A stretch of 64,000 nt of DNA, taken from positions 372,001 to 436,000 of the forward strand of contig NZ_JAGGMN010000001.1 in assembly GCF_017875325.1 (NCBI RefSeq). The letters run 5' to 3'. The translations under genes were made by a program, and so were the position numbers. Below, in pieces: positions 42,133 to 50,242 of the stretch (positions are counted from its first letter, which is position 1; each line of letters starts with the position of its first letter). The stretch comes from Methanofollis sp. W23. Lineage in GTDB: Archaea; Halobacteriota; Methanomicrobia; Methanomicrobiales; Methanofollaceae. Below the pieces are notes generated by a model that was not told where the DNA came from, searched no databases, and saw only the letters and a program-made list of their open reading frames with translations.

Positions 42133-42425
42133 GGCTCTGTAGAAACCCTCTGGTCAGTTATCTCTGCGGGTGTCGTGCCGCCCCCCGGTCCCCCCGCCAC
42201 ACGATAGGTCAAGGACGGCAGCACGCTCTTTATAGTCATCTATTCTGCCTTCCCGACCTTATCGTGGTCCCGGGGGGTCCTGGGGCAGAGCCCCCGGCCA
42301 CTGGGGTAAGAAGGCGGGCGACACACGTCCCCTCACACAAGAGGTGAAGTTTACCATGAAAAACACTGGCGGTGTTTTTCAAAGAACCGCTTGGAACGTT
42401 GTTTCATCAGCGATTCTACAGAGCC
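42133..42425. mobile_element. MITE-like element, copy 8, probably nested
   Basis: 293 bp from GGCTCTGTAGAAACCCTC to GATTCTACAGAGCC. Both cores are near consensus (GTGCCGCCCCCCGGTCCCCC; CCCGGGGGGTCCTGGGGC). The left neighbour CCATCAAGAGG is itself the inner end of another copy, so one element seems to have landed in another. No matching 8-bp flanks. Confidence 0.65.
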
Positions 42426-42678
42426 CGATGATCTTTGATCTTCGAGATACGAACGATAGTATGTTCGAGAAAATCTCTGATTTTCGAAGTACGAGGGTGA
42501 GCGGGTTTGAGAAACACGGAGTATTTCGGGAGGGGTTCTGGCACGAGGGTGAGGGAAGACCGCCTCCATGTCTGGATGCAAACCCCCTCTTCATGATCCG
42601 CTCTCCGCCTCCCCTGGGAGGGGCGAGGTCGCGGGTTTCACCAGAGCCTTTTTTGCGCCTCCCTCCCTGATCCTATCG

Positions 42679-43578
42679 GTGTCTGGCAACGAGACGACCT
42701 CTACCGACGAGCACGCCCGATTGATCCGGGCGTTTGAAGAGGCCCTGCGAGAGGAGGGGCCCGGCGTTGAGGCATGCGCACGGTTCAGAGTGGTGATATG
42801 CCATTATTTCCGCTATCATGCCAGGCAGATGCCCTGGCGGGAGACCGACGATCCCTACCGCATCTTTGTCTCAGAAGTGATGCTCCAGCAGACGCAGGTG
42901 GAGCGGGTGCGCAAAAAATATCCCGAATTTATCGAACGTTTCCCGGACTTCGCCGCCCTTGCCGCCGCCGAACCGCGGGAGGTGCTGGAGGCATGGCAGG
43001 GACTTGGCTACAACAGGCGGGCGCTCGCCCTCAGGCAGGCGGCGCAGACGATCATCCAGGACTTCGGCGGGACCGTCCCGGACGACCCTGCGGTCCTCCA
43101 GACCCTGCCAGGCATCGGGAAGGCGACCGCCTCTTCCATCGCCGCCTTCGTCCACAACCGCCCGACAGTCTTTATCGAGACCAATGTCCGCCGGGTCTTC
43201 ATCCACTTCTTCTTCAAGGGCCGTGGAGAGGTGCAGGACACCGAGGTCCTCCCTCTCGTCGCGATGACCCTGGACCAGGCGCACCCGCGTGAGTTCTACT
43301 GGGCGGTGATGGACTATGGCACCATGCTCAAGAAACGCTACCCCAACCCGAACCGCCGGAGTGCGTCGTACCGCCGGCAGGCGCCCTTCGAGGGGTCTGA
43401 CCGCCAGGTGCGCGGGCGGATGCTGAAGGCCCTCCTTGATGATGAAGGGGGGAGGCTCACGATAGAGCGCCTGATCATGAAAGGAGGGGTCGACGAGAAG
43501 AGAGGGAGAGCGATCCTCAAAAAACTCCTGGCCGAAGGGTTTGTGGCCGAAGAGGAGGGGGAGTACCGGATCCCTTAG
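42679..43578 (+). CDS. MutY-like HhH-GPD DNA glycosylase without iron-sulfur cluster
   Basis: 299-residue base-excision enzyme. MPWRETDDPYRIFVSEVMLQ-QTQVERV contains the MutY catalytic Glu region; LPGIGKATASSIAAF is the helix-hairpin-helix. After it, where MutY has LDGNV-RV with the catalytic Asp, this protein has FIETNVRRVF (Asp replaced by Glu). The C-terminal four-Cys cluster and the 8-oxoG domain are missing; instead there is a winged-helix-like tail (RLTIERLIMKGGVDEKRGRA-ILKKLLAEG). It may remove mismatched A or T, or another base. GTG at 42679 is the likely start; a longer frame would begin within the repeat region. Confidence 0.8.
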   Translation: MSGNETTSTDEHARLIRAFEEALREEGPGVEACARFRVVICHYFRYHARQMPWRETDDPYRIFVSEVMLQQTQVERVRKKYPEFIERFPDFAALAAAEPREVLEAWQGLGYNRRALALRQAAQTIIQDFGGTVPDDPAVLQTLPGIGKATASSIAAFVHNRPTVFIETNVRRVFIHFFFKGRGEVQDTEVLPLVAMTLDQAHPREFYWAVMDYGTMLKKRYPNPNRRSASYRRQAPFEGSDRQVRGRMLKALLDDEGGRLTIERLIMKGGVDEKRGRAILKKLLAEGFVAEEEGEYRIP

Positions 43579-44978
43579 GCCTCAGGAGGGTCAGGGAGGG
43601 AGGGGATGGCCGGGAAGGCCCCCATCGGAGCGGTGTCCCCGGTCACTGCGACGACCCCGTAGGCGGTGAGGGGGTACGGCGACTTCCCCTCGAAGATGAG
43701 GCGGTTTTCTGGGTCGTAGCCGATAAACCTGGTGGGGATGACCTCGGCGTCCGTCGTCAGGATCCCGTCCTCGTCAGGGAGACAGGTGGCGATCTTTACC
43801 TGACCGGTGCCGCCGTGAGCGGCGACCCAGGAGGCGTCGACGGTCATCCTGACCATGACCGCCGAGTCGGCGTCGGCGGTGCGGCGTGAGATCTCGGTGA
43901 CCGCGGCGCCGTCAGAGGTGCCGGCGATCTCGGGAGCGGGATCTTCTTTGAGGGCAAAGGAGTCGGCAAGATACTCGATCCCGTTCTCCTCCCCTCTGGT
44001 GTATGAGAAGACAGGCGTGGGCATCGGGTCCTGGGCCTCGCCGGTATCTCCGACCTTCTCTCCTTCGAGCACCACGAGGCGGTTGCCGCTCCCGCCGGTG
44101 CCATAGACGATCATGCCGGCGTCGGGCGTCATCGAGAGACAGAAGACCGTGGTCCCGGCGTCATAGCCCCATAGTTCCTCTCCATTCTGGTCCAGAAGAG
44201 TGACGGTGTGCCCGGATGCCACGGCGACCCGCTCTCCGTCTTCTGCGACCGCCACCCCGAAGATGCGGTCGTCGGCAGTATATTTCCAGAGGAGGGTGCC
44301 GTCACGGTCGAAGAAGTAGACGGTGCGGTCCATCGAACCTGCGGCGACGTAGCCGCCGTCAGGGGAGAGGGCGACGTTGCCGACGGTTTCGCCGGTCTCG
44401 TAACTCCAGACGAGGGTGCCATGGTCGGCGAAGTAGGAGACATTGTCGTCCTTGCTCCCCGCGACAAGGTATCGACCGTCCCTTGAGAGGGCGAGACTTG
44501 CGGCGTCATCGCCAAGGGTGCCCATCCACTCGGCAAACCCGTTGGCCGAGTAGACCCCGAAGACGTGGTTGTCGAAACCTGCGGCGACATGTTTACCGTC
44601 AGGGGAGATGGCTGTGCTGTAGGCGAAAAAGCCGTTGTCCTCGATCTGTGTCGCCACCTTGCCGTTCTGGTCGACGACCCTGACCTTGTCTGAGGCCCCG
44701 GCGACGTACCTCCCGTCTTCGCTGATGGAGACCTGGAAGACCGGCGACCCGGTCGGCACTTCCCAGACCTGGGCGCCTTCGCCGTCGAAGAGGCGCATCG
44801 CCCCGTTGGAACCGGTCCCGACAGCGACATAGGCACCGTTGGGTGAAACTGCGGTCGAAAGAACTTTGCTCCCTATTGCAACGTCCCAGAGTGGTTCAGG
44901 CTGTTCGTCGGCGGCGACGACCCCCCAGGGGACGATCAGGAGTGCGAGACAGAGGGCGATGTGCAGAAATGATCGCAT
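43575..44978 (-). CDS. Secreted beta-propeller (WD40/PQQ-like) protein
   Basis: 467-residue exported protein. Signal peptide MRSFLHIALCLALLIVPWGV with cleavage near VAADEQ. Residues about 30-310 hold seven or eight repeats of the form G-YVA-GS-D--V--FD--G-LLW-Y---- (for example SPDGGYVAAGSMDRTVYFFD), forming a propeller. The last 150 residues are a separate beta domain (VRMTVDASWVAAHGG, PENRLIFEGKSPYPLTAYG), resembling modules in other archaeal surface proteins. No membrane anchor. Its end overlaps the convergent glycosylase gene by four bases. Ligand unknown. Confidence 0.8.
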   Translation of the reverse strand: MRSFLHIALCLALLIVPWGVVAADEQPEPLWDVAIGSKVLSTAVSPNGAYVAVGTGSNGAMRLFDGEGAQVWEVPTGSPVFQVSISEDGRYVAGASDKVRVVDQNGKVATQIEDNGFFAYSTAISPDGKHVAAGFDNHVFGVYSANGFAEWMGTLGDDAASLALSRDGRYLVAGSKDDNVSYFADHGTLVWSYETGETVGNVALSPDGGYVAAGSMDRTVYFFDRDGTLLWKYTADDRIFGVAVAEDGERVAVASGHTVTLLDQNGEELWGYDAGTTVFCLSMTPDAGMIVYGTGGSGNRLVVLEGEKVGDTGEAQDPMPTPVFSYTRGEENGIEYLADSFALKEDPAPEIAGTSDGAAVTEISRRTADADSAVMVRMTVDASWVAAHGGTGQVKIATCLPDEDGILTTDAEVIPTRFIGYDPENRLIFEGKSPYPLTAYGVVAVTGDTAPMGAFPAIPSLPDPPEA

Positions 44979-45002
44979 GTTACCGCCCCCTGCCAGTGCC
45001 AT

Positions 45003-45445
45003 GATATGCTGTCCATACTGCCATCATTTCCACAGGTGTCGGTTGTATGGGTATAATCATTCCGATAGATACAATTGAAATTATAGGAGATTTCTCCGGA
45101 ATTGGGAGGTCGACTGGGGGGAGAGGCGGGAGCGGACCTGGTATCTTTCGCGAGATGTCGGGATACGGTCCGCGCTTCATAGGGGTGATGGGAATGGACG
45201 GTCTCTTCTCCTGTCATTGTTCTATGGCGGCGGGGTTCCACCCGCACCTCTGCGATCGTTCTTCAAGACGCACGGAGTGCCGGGGAGAGTTGAAGAAAAA
45301 GAAGGGCCCGAACTGGCCGTGCGCGTCTATCACGCTGCTCCGGTCGGTCCGAATCCCAGGATGTCGGCGCGAAGAGGAGCAGTCCCCAGGGTGCTGGGAA
45401 AGCCTTATCTGTCGCGCGCTCAAGGGAGGGGCAGGGGGTGGGGCC
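45003..45445. other. Intergenic, no gene seen
   Basis: 443 bp between the propeller gene and the DUF427 gene. AT-rich first part (ATAATCATTCCGATAGATAC) likely holds the divergent promoters; the rest is purine-rich. An open frame crosses it but has no protein character until the DUF427 start. Confidence 0.4.
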
Positions 45446-45730
45446 GTGCCGAAGGCCAAGTGGAGAGGAAAAGTGCTCGCAGAGAGCGACGAGGTCATGC
45501 TGGTCGAGGGCAATGTCTATTTTCCACGCGAGTCGGTCCGTTTCGAGTACCTGAAGGAGTCGCCGACGAAGACGACCTGCACCTGGAAGGGGGAGGCCCG
45601 TTATTACTCGGTCGTGGCCGGCGGCGAGGAGAACCGGGATGCTGCGTGGTATTATCCTGATCCGAAACCTGCGGCCGAACAGATCCGTGGGTATGTCTCG
45701 TTCTGGAAGGGGGTGAAGGTACGTGACTGA
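45446..45730 (+). CDS. DUF427 protein
   Basis: 94-residue small beta-fold protein. KAKWRGKVLAESDEVMLVEG, NVYFPRESVRFEYLKES, TCTWKGEARYYSVV and AAWYYPDPKPAAEQIRGYVS, then FWKGVKV, are the DUF427 pattern from end to end. Function unknown. The GTG at 45446 marks the start of family similarity and follows a GGGGGTGGGG tract; the frame extends upstream without family resemblance. Overlaps the next gene by eight bases. Confidence 0.85.
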   Translation: MPKAKWRGKVLAESDEVMLVEGNVYFPRESVRFEYLKESPTKTTCTWKGEARYYSVVAGGEENRDAAWYYPDPKPAAEQIRGYVSFWKGVKVRD

Positions 45731-46265
45731 GAATGTAAATGAAAATCTATTTAGAGAGGTGCAGGAGAAACGCACTGAGGAAGCACCCATGGAAATCGTA
45801 AAGATCCCGAAGATGAAAAAAGAGGAGTACGACGCCCTCATCACCGACGGGTATGTGGCCCGCATCGCCTTCCAGGGCAATAAGTATCCGTACATCGCCC
45901 CGTTCCTGTATGTCTTTGACGGGACGTTTCTGTACTTCCTCTCCACGAAGTACGGGCGGAAAAATGATCTCTTCAAGAAGAGTCCCTATGTCTCGGTGGA
46001 GATCGAGAAGTATGCCGAGGACCTCTCCTGCTACACCTTCGTGACGATGCAGGGCTACCTGGTCCAGGAGGAGGACTCGATCCAGAAGAAGGTCGTGCGC
46101 AAGATGTTTGTGGACATGATCGAGGATCGGGCCCTCTCCCCGAACATCCTTGCGGCCCTCGGGCACAAACCTGGCGAACCGATCGATGCGATCGCCTCTG
46201 AAGGGCGTTCGAACATCTGGAAGTTGACCGGCGTCGTCGATATTGTGGCGTTGAAGAATTTCTGA
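45723..46265 (+). CDS. Pyridoxamine 5'-phosphate oxidase-like flavin-binding protein
   Basis: 180-residue split-barrel flavoprotein. MEIVKIPKMKKEEYDALITD, GYVARIAFQG, PYIAPFLYVFDGTFLYFLST, KYGRKNDLFKKSPYVSVEIE match the pyridoxamine-phosphate-oxidase-like family that binds FMN or F420. The likely start is GTG at 45723, coupled to the DUF427 stop; an ATG at 45789 is the alternative and is where family similarity begins. Two bases after its stop begins repeat copy 9. Confidence 0.85.
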   Translation: MTENVNENLFREVQEKRTEEAPMEIVKIPKMKKEEYDALITDGYVARIAFQGNKYPYIAPFLYVFDGTFLYFLSTKYGRKNDLFKKSPYVSVEIEKYAEDLSCYTFVTMQGYLVQEEDSIQKKVVRKMFVDMIEDRALSPNILAALGHKPGEPIDAIASEGRSNIWKLTGVVDIVALKNF

Positions 46266-46267
46266 AC

Positions 46268-46425
46268 GGCTCTGTAGAGATTTCCTGAGCGGCGGTCTCG
46301 TGCCACCCCTGGTCCCCCTTTTCATCCCCTGGGTCCTGGGACGCCGCGTCCTGGGCGAGAAGAAGATAAGGGGAGGCGGGAGGTCTACGCTCATACCAGG
46401 TATTGGTGAGGGTTTCTACAGAGCG
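46268..46425. mobile_element. MITE-like element, copy 9, shortest
   Basis: 158 bp. Left end CGGCTCTGTAGAGATTTCC, right end GAGGGTTTCTACAGAGCG. Left flank TTCTGAAC and right flank CGCTGAAC share 6 of 8 bases, so an 8-bp target duplication with two changes is likely; the left copy includes the TGA stop of the flavoprotein gene. Contains one core (CTGGGTCCTGGGACGCCGCG). Confidence 0.7.
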
Positions 46426-47400
46426 CGCTGAACTTTTTATGGAGGGGGTCCACGCCATGGGACCGCCTGCCCTGCTCAGGTCCCCAGGACTCATTTTTTG
46501 CAAAGCACATGTGTGAATCCTGGCCCATGGGAGGGTGTACCCTCCTCGCAGGGATGGGTGTCCAGAGGGTTTGCCATGAGCATATCCCGAACTCTCCTGC
46601 CCTCTCCCACCTGCCCGCGCCGGGAGCGCGGCTCCCCCGGGCCTCCTGGATGGCGATTGAAGCAGGAAGGCAGAGCGATGATAGCGAAGGCGGGATGCGA
46701 GCCCCCCCCTCACTCTTCATCAGCGACGGGTTGCGTCCTGTCTTCATGGTTTTTTCTTTGCCTTCCCGGCCCTATCATCATCCATCGCTCTCATCGGTGA
46801 GGGGGCGGCCAGGAGGGTTTGGGGATGACCTCCATGAAAAAGATCCTGAAGATCAGGTCTGTAGACACAGGTATGAACTGGGGTCCACGCATACGCGATT
46901 GAAAATTTCACGGCACAGGGTTCTGGGGCGTGGAAGGACCTGTGGTCATTCTCCTTGTGACAGAGGACCGGCCAGAAATCTTGCACCGTGCCGCCACCCC
47001 CACCCTTACCGTGGGGGGTAATCATCATACAACTCTGGAGAGCCGATCTCATTGGTAACTCCCATAGATCTCGTCAGAGTAACCTTCTGATCACGTGCTT
47101 TCTCCCTCTTCGTGGCGCATGAGGCGTGCTCTCGCGTCATGCCTGATTCTACACGCCTGATACTCTGCCATTCTCTCCCTCTCAGAGGGCGACGGGGCGC
47201 ATAACTGCCGACTGAGATATCTCTCGCCGATCTTTGTGATGGGCTCGAAAATGGATGTTTCGAACAAATGCCCTGATGAAACCCGCCAGGTCCCTCTCAG
47301 GCAGTTATCCTGTGGATACTTTTCTGACGGTGGTGATTCCATCGACTTTCCAGGTCCGATTGTTCTGGTCGCTCTTCCTGATCGTCGAGGCAGTTAGAGG
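46426..47400. other. Intergenic mosaic of repeat fragments, no gene seen
   Basis: Family segments in both directions: GCGCCGGGAGCGCGGCTCCC...GAAGGCAGAGCGATGAT (46618-46681), TTCTTTGCCTTCCCGGCCCTATC (46750-46772), GGTCTGTAGACACAGGTATG (46857-46876) next to CCACGCATACGCGATTGAAA, and TGATTCTACACGCCTGA (47145). No full pair of ends recognised. Open frames are repeat translations. Confidence 0.5.
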
Positions 47401-47413
47401 ATCATACTAGAAA

Positions 47414-47421
47414 TTATAAAT
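47414..47421 (+). promoter_or_regulatory. TATA box of the candidate RNA gene
   Basis: TTATAAAT, 24-31 bases before the first base of the predicted outer stem at 47445. Confidence 0.45.
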
Positions 47422-47442
47422 GGCAGTACATTTTAGTCTCCA

Positions 47443-47527
47443 GTGTGGGCCCTGGACCGGGTGCCCTGGCAGAGGCCGGCAAGATGCACGTGCCGGTCTC
47501 CAGGGAACGATCTGGAGCCTGACCACG
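47443..47527 (+). ncRNA. Candidate small structured RNA
   Basis: GC-rich 85-bp block in AT-richer surroundings. It folds as a long hairpin: CCCTGG (47464-47469) with CCAGGG (47500-47505), AGA (47471-47473) with TCT (47497-47499), CCGGCA (47476-47481) with TGCCGG (47491-47496), loop AGATGCACG; an outer stem GTGGGC (47445-47450) closes with GCC and CCAC around a TGA bulge (47517-47526). Between inner and outer stems is a large asymmetric internal loop. CTCCAG (47498-47503) can also pair with CTGGAG (47512-47517), giving a second fold. A TATA box sits at the correct distance. No open reading frame. An H/ACA-like guide RNA is conceivable, but no ACA box was found. Confidence 0.45.
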
Positions 47528-47873
47528 TAACTGAAATCTGGAAAAACCACGGAAAAAAATCATGAGAGAGATCGACGCACATGCTCACTCCGCGATGGAA
47601 TCCTCTTTACACTCTGGACCGGGCATTCTCGGGTTCCGGTCCTCTATCTTTTTGCACTCGGTGTCGTGATCCAGGCGTATTCTTGTGACAAGATTCTCTC
47701 AGTCTGGGGACGGCCTCAGAGCCCCTTGGTATGAATGGAAAATTGTCTTATTCTCCCTGGTTTCGTCGTTCATCTCTCTGCATCCTCTTTCAGGGGTCCA
47801 CCGTGGTTTATGCGAAAGATGATCATCCCTATTTGATCTATTTTTTGCCGTCTCCTATCATCTCATAGGGGAA
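47528..47873. other. Intergenic, no gene seen
   Basis: 346 bp of moderately AT-rich sequence between the candidate RNA and the osmoprotectant operon end. A CCTAT-CATCTC-ATAGG hairpin at 47855-47870 lies just past the final permease stop and may help end that transcript. Nothing else recognised. Confidence 0.4.
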
Positions 47874-48482
47874 TCACGCCCCCTCGTACACCACCCTCCT
47901 CTCCAGCGCCGCCAGTCCGGCGTCGACGAGGACGGCGATGAGGATCGCCGGGAGGGCGCCGGCAAGAAGGGTCTGGGTGTTGGTGCCGGCGATCCCCTCG
48001 AAGATGAGGTTGCCGAGCCCGCCGCTCCCGATGAGGGCGGTGAGCACCGCGACGCTGTTGGTGAGGATCGCGGCGAAGCGGACGCCCGCGAAGAAGGCCG
48101 GGTAGGCGAGCGGGAACCTGATCCGCCAGGTGATCTCGCGGTTCGTGAGCCCGATCCCGACGGCGGCGTCGATGATGCCCGGGTCGACGTTCGAGAGCCC
48201 GATCCAGGTGTTCTTGACGACCGGGAGGAGGGCCCGCAGCACCAGGACGATGAGTGCCGGATAGAACCCGATCCCGAGGAGCGGGACGACGAAGGCGACG
48301 ATGGCCAGGCTCGGCACCGCCTGCGCCAGGTTGGCGCCGGTCATCACCACCGAGGCGAGGGTGCGGGAGGAGAGGGAGAGGACGGCGAGCGGGACCGAGA
48401 GGGCGACGGCGACGAGGAGGGCGGAGTAGGCGAGGGCGACGTGCTGGAGCGAGGCGGCAAGGACGGTGGCGAGGGCTACCAT
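47874..48482 (-). CDS. Osmoprotectant ABC importer permease (second)
   Basis: 202-residue OpuCB/OpuCD-type permease with about five or six hydrophobic segments. The coupling motif is DAAVGIGLTNREITWRIRFPLA and the family sequence GIGFYPALIVLVLRALLPVVKNT is clear. Overlaps the other permease gene by seven bases. Two different permeases plus one ATPase and one binding protein is the OpuC/OpuB layout for glycine betaine, carnitine or choline. Confidence 0.88.
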   Translation of the reverse strand: MVALATVLAASLQHVALAYSALLVAVALSVPLAVLSLSSRTLASVVMTGANLAQAVPSLAIVAFVVPLLGIGFYPALIVLVLRALLPVVKNTWIGLSNVDPGIIDAAVGIGLTNREITWRIRFPLAYPAFFAGVRFAAILTNSVAVLTALIGSGGLGNLIFEGIAGTNTQTLLAGALPAILIAVLVDAGLAALERRVVYEGA

Positions 48483-49114
48483 TGCCCGTACCTCCTGGTC
48501 AGGCGACGTTCGACCACGGCGGCAACCCCGTCGAAGAGGACGGCGAGGAGGCCGACCCAGGCCCCGGAGAGGAGTATCAGGTCTGGCATGTTGTTGAAGA
48601 TCCCGGTCTGGAGCGGGACGCCGAGTCCTCCGGCGCCGACCAGGCCGCCGAGGGTGACGATCCCCATCGTGAAGACGACGGCGATCCGCACCCCGCCGGC
48701 GAGCATGGGGAGGGCGAGGGGGACGCGGATATGGACGAGCACCTCGCCTTCGGTGAGCCCGATGCTCTCGGCGGCGTTGACGTGCCCGGCGCTCACGCTT
48801 GTCAGTCCGGTGTAGGTGTTGCGGGCGATGGGCAGGACCGAGTAGAGGACGCAGGCGGCGATGGTCGGGACCGCCCCGATCCCGAGGAGCGGGATGAGGA
48901 CGACGAGGAGGGCGAGGTCGGGGAAGGTCTCCAGGGTGTTGAGGGCGGCGAAGGAGACCCCGGCAAAGCGCCGCCGCCTGGAGAGGAAGACGCCGACGGC
49001 AAACCCGATGATCATCGAGAGGAGGAGGGCGACCGAGAACATCGCCAGGTGCTCGACGGTCCTTGCCGTGAGGTGGTAGTCCTGCCAGAGTTCGAGCATC
49101 CCGCCGTCGGTCAT
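48476..49114 (-). CDS. Osmoprotectant ABC importer permease (first)
   Basis: 212-residue permease. LLGIGAVPTIAACVLYSVLP-IARNTYTGL and NAAESIGLTEGEVLVHIRVP (coupling loop) are OpuC permease motifs. Start at 49114 overlaps the ATPase stop (ATGA). The reading frame remains open some 800 bases upstream, but this is the antisense-free shadow of the ATPase gene. Pairs with the second permease to form the membrane channel. Confidence 0.88.
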   Translation of the reverse strand: MTDGGMLELWQDYHLTARTVEHLAMFSVALLLSMIIGFAVGVFLSRRRRFAGVSFAALNTLETFPDLALLVVLIPLLGIGAVPTIAACVLYSVLPIARNTYTGLTSVSAGHVNAAESIGLTEGEVLVHIRVPLALPMLAGGVRIAVVFTMGIVTLGGLVGAGGLGVPLQTGIFNNMPDLILLSGAWVGLLAVLFDGVAAVVERRLTRRYGQW

Positions 49115-50235
49115 ACCAGCCTCATCAGCACCTCGTCGGCGAGGAGGAGGCCGAGCGGGTGGCCGTCGTCGTCGGTCACCAGGGCGAAGGAGGCCCCCGC
49201 CTTTTTCAGGTCGGCGAGGGCGGCAGGGAGCGGGTCGGCAGGGGCGAAGACGAGGGGCGGGACGGCGATCGCCGCCATCGTCGCCCCGCCCTTGCGACGG
49301 GTGTAGGCCTCCCGGCGCCGCACCGTCCCGACCACCCGTTCCCCCTCGGTGACGACCGCGACGCCGACGTCGCCTTCCATCATCGCCTCGAACCCCCTGT
49401 CGACCGCCGTCTCGGCTGGCACCAGGTAGGACCTGAGGAGCGGGAGCATCAGGTCCTGCACCCGGAGGCTCTCCAGGTGCCTGAACTTGCGGTCGGCGTC
49501 GACCATCCTGGCGACGACCTCTGAGGCCGGGTCCAGGATGAGTTCTTCGGGCCGCCCGACCTGGACGAGGCGGGCGTCGTGCATCACCCCCACCCTGTCG
49601 CCGAGTTTGAAGGCCTCGTCGATGTCGTGGGTGACGAAGACGATGGTCCGGCCGAGCGCCGCCTTGATCTCCTCGAACTCGTCCTGAAGTTGCCGGCGGA
49701 GGATCGGGTCCAGGGCGCCGAAGGGCTCGTCCATCAGCACGAGCGGCGGGTCGGTGGCGATGGCGCGGGCAAGGCCGACACGTTGCTGCTGCCCGCCTGA
49801 GAGTTCCCTGGGGGAGCGGGCGGCATAGGTCTCGGGCGGGAGGTCGACGAGGTCGAGGAGGTCGTCGACCCGCGCCCGCACACGTTCCTTCTCCCATGCC
49901 TCGAGCGTGGGGAGAAGGCCGATATTCTCCCCGACGCTCATGTGCGGGAAGAGCCCGACCTCCTGGATCACATACCCGATGCTCCGCCTGAGGGCGACCA
50001 CGTCGAGATCTCTTGTGTCGACGCCGTTGATCCTGACCGTCCCTTCGTCTGGTTCGACAAGACGGTTGATCATCCGCAGGGTCGTGGTCTTGCCCGAGCC
50101 GCTCGCCCCGATGAGGACCAGGAGTTCGCCGCCCTCGATCCCGAGGTCGAGGGCTTCGACGGCCGAGCGCTCGCCGTAGCGTTTGGTGATCCCGGCGAGG
50201 TCGACGGCGTCGATCCGCTCGAAGAGGCGCGTCAT
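49111..50235 (-). CDS. Osmoprotectant ABC importer ATPase with CBS domains
   Basis: 374-residue OpuCA/ProV-like ATPase. Walker A GASGSGKTTTLRM, signature ELSGGQQQRVGLARA, Walker B VLMDEPFGALDP, switch His FVTHDIDEAFKLGD. Residues about 255-374 form two CBS modules (LMLPLLRSYLVPAETAVDRG, MEGDVGVAVVTEGERVVGTV, ASFALVTDDDGHPLGLLLAD), which in OpuA-type transporters sense ionic strength or nucleotides and gate transport. Seven bases separate it from the binding-protein gene. Confidence 0.92.
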   Translation of the reverse strand: MTRLFERIDAVDLAGITKRYGERSAVEALDLGIEGGELLVLIGASGSGKTTTLRMINRLVEPDEGTVRINGVDTRDLDVVALRRSIGYVIQEVGLFPHMSVGENIGLLPTLEAWEKERVRARVDDLLDLVDLPPETYAARSPRELSGGQQQRVGLARAIATDPPLVLMDEPFGALDPILRRQLQDEFEEIKAALGRTIVFVTHDIDEAFKLGDRVGVMHDARLVQVGRPEELILDPASEVVARMVDADRKFRHLESLRVQDLMLPLLRSYLVPAETAVDRGFEAMMEGDVGVAVVTEGERVVGTVRRREAYTRRKGGATMAAIAVPPLVFAPADPLPAALADLKKAGASFALVTDDDGHPLGLLLADEVLMRLV

Positions 50236-50242
50236 AGAGGGT

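Noticed and set aside
45047-45445. Upstream extension of the DUF427 protein
   Set aside because: Family similarity starts exactly at the GTG at 45446; the earlier text is compositionally unlike protein.
46426-47400. Short open frames as genes between 46.4 and 47.4 kb
   Set aside because: They translate repeat-family segments, recur in similar form elsewhere, and lack start context.
47443-47527. tRNA or SRP RNA for the structured block
   Set aside because: No T-loop GGTTCRA, no CCA-compatible acceptor stem, no anticodon arm, and no SRP helix 8 motif.
48476-49897. 473-codon frame suggesting an N-terminally extended permease
   Set aside because: Only the part from 49114 matches a permease; the rest overlaps the ATPase gene in another frame and is Arg/Pro-rich noise.
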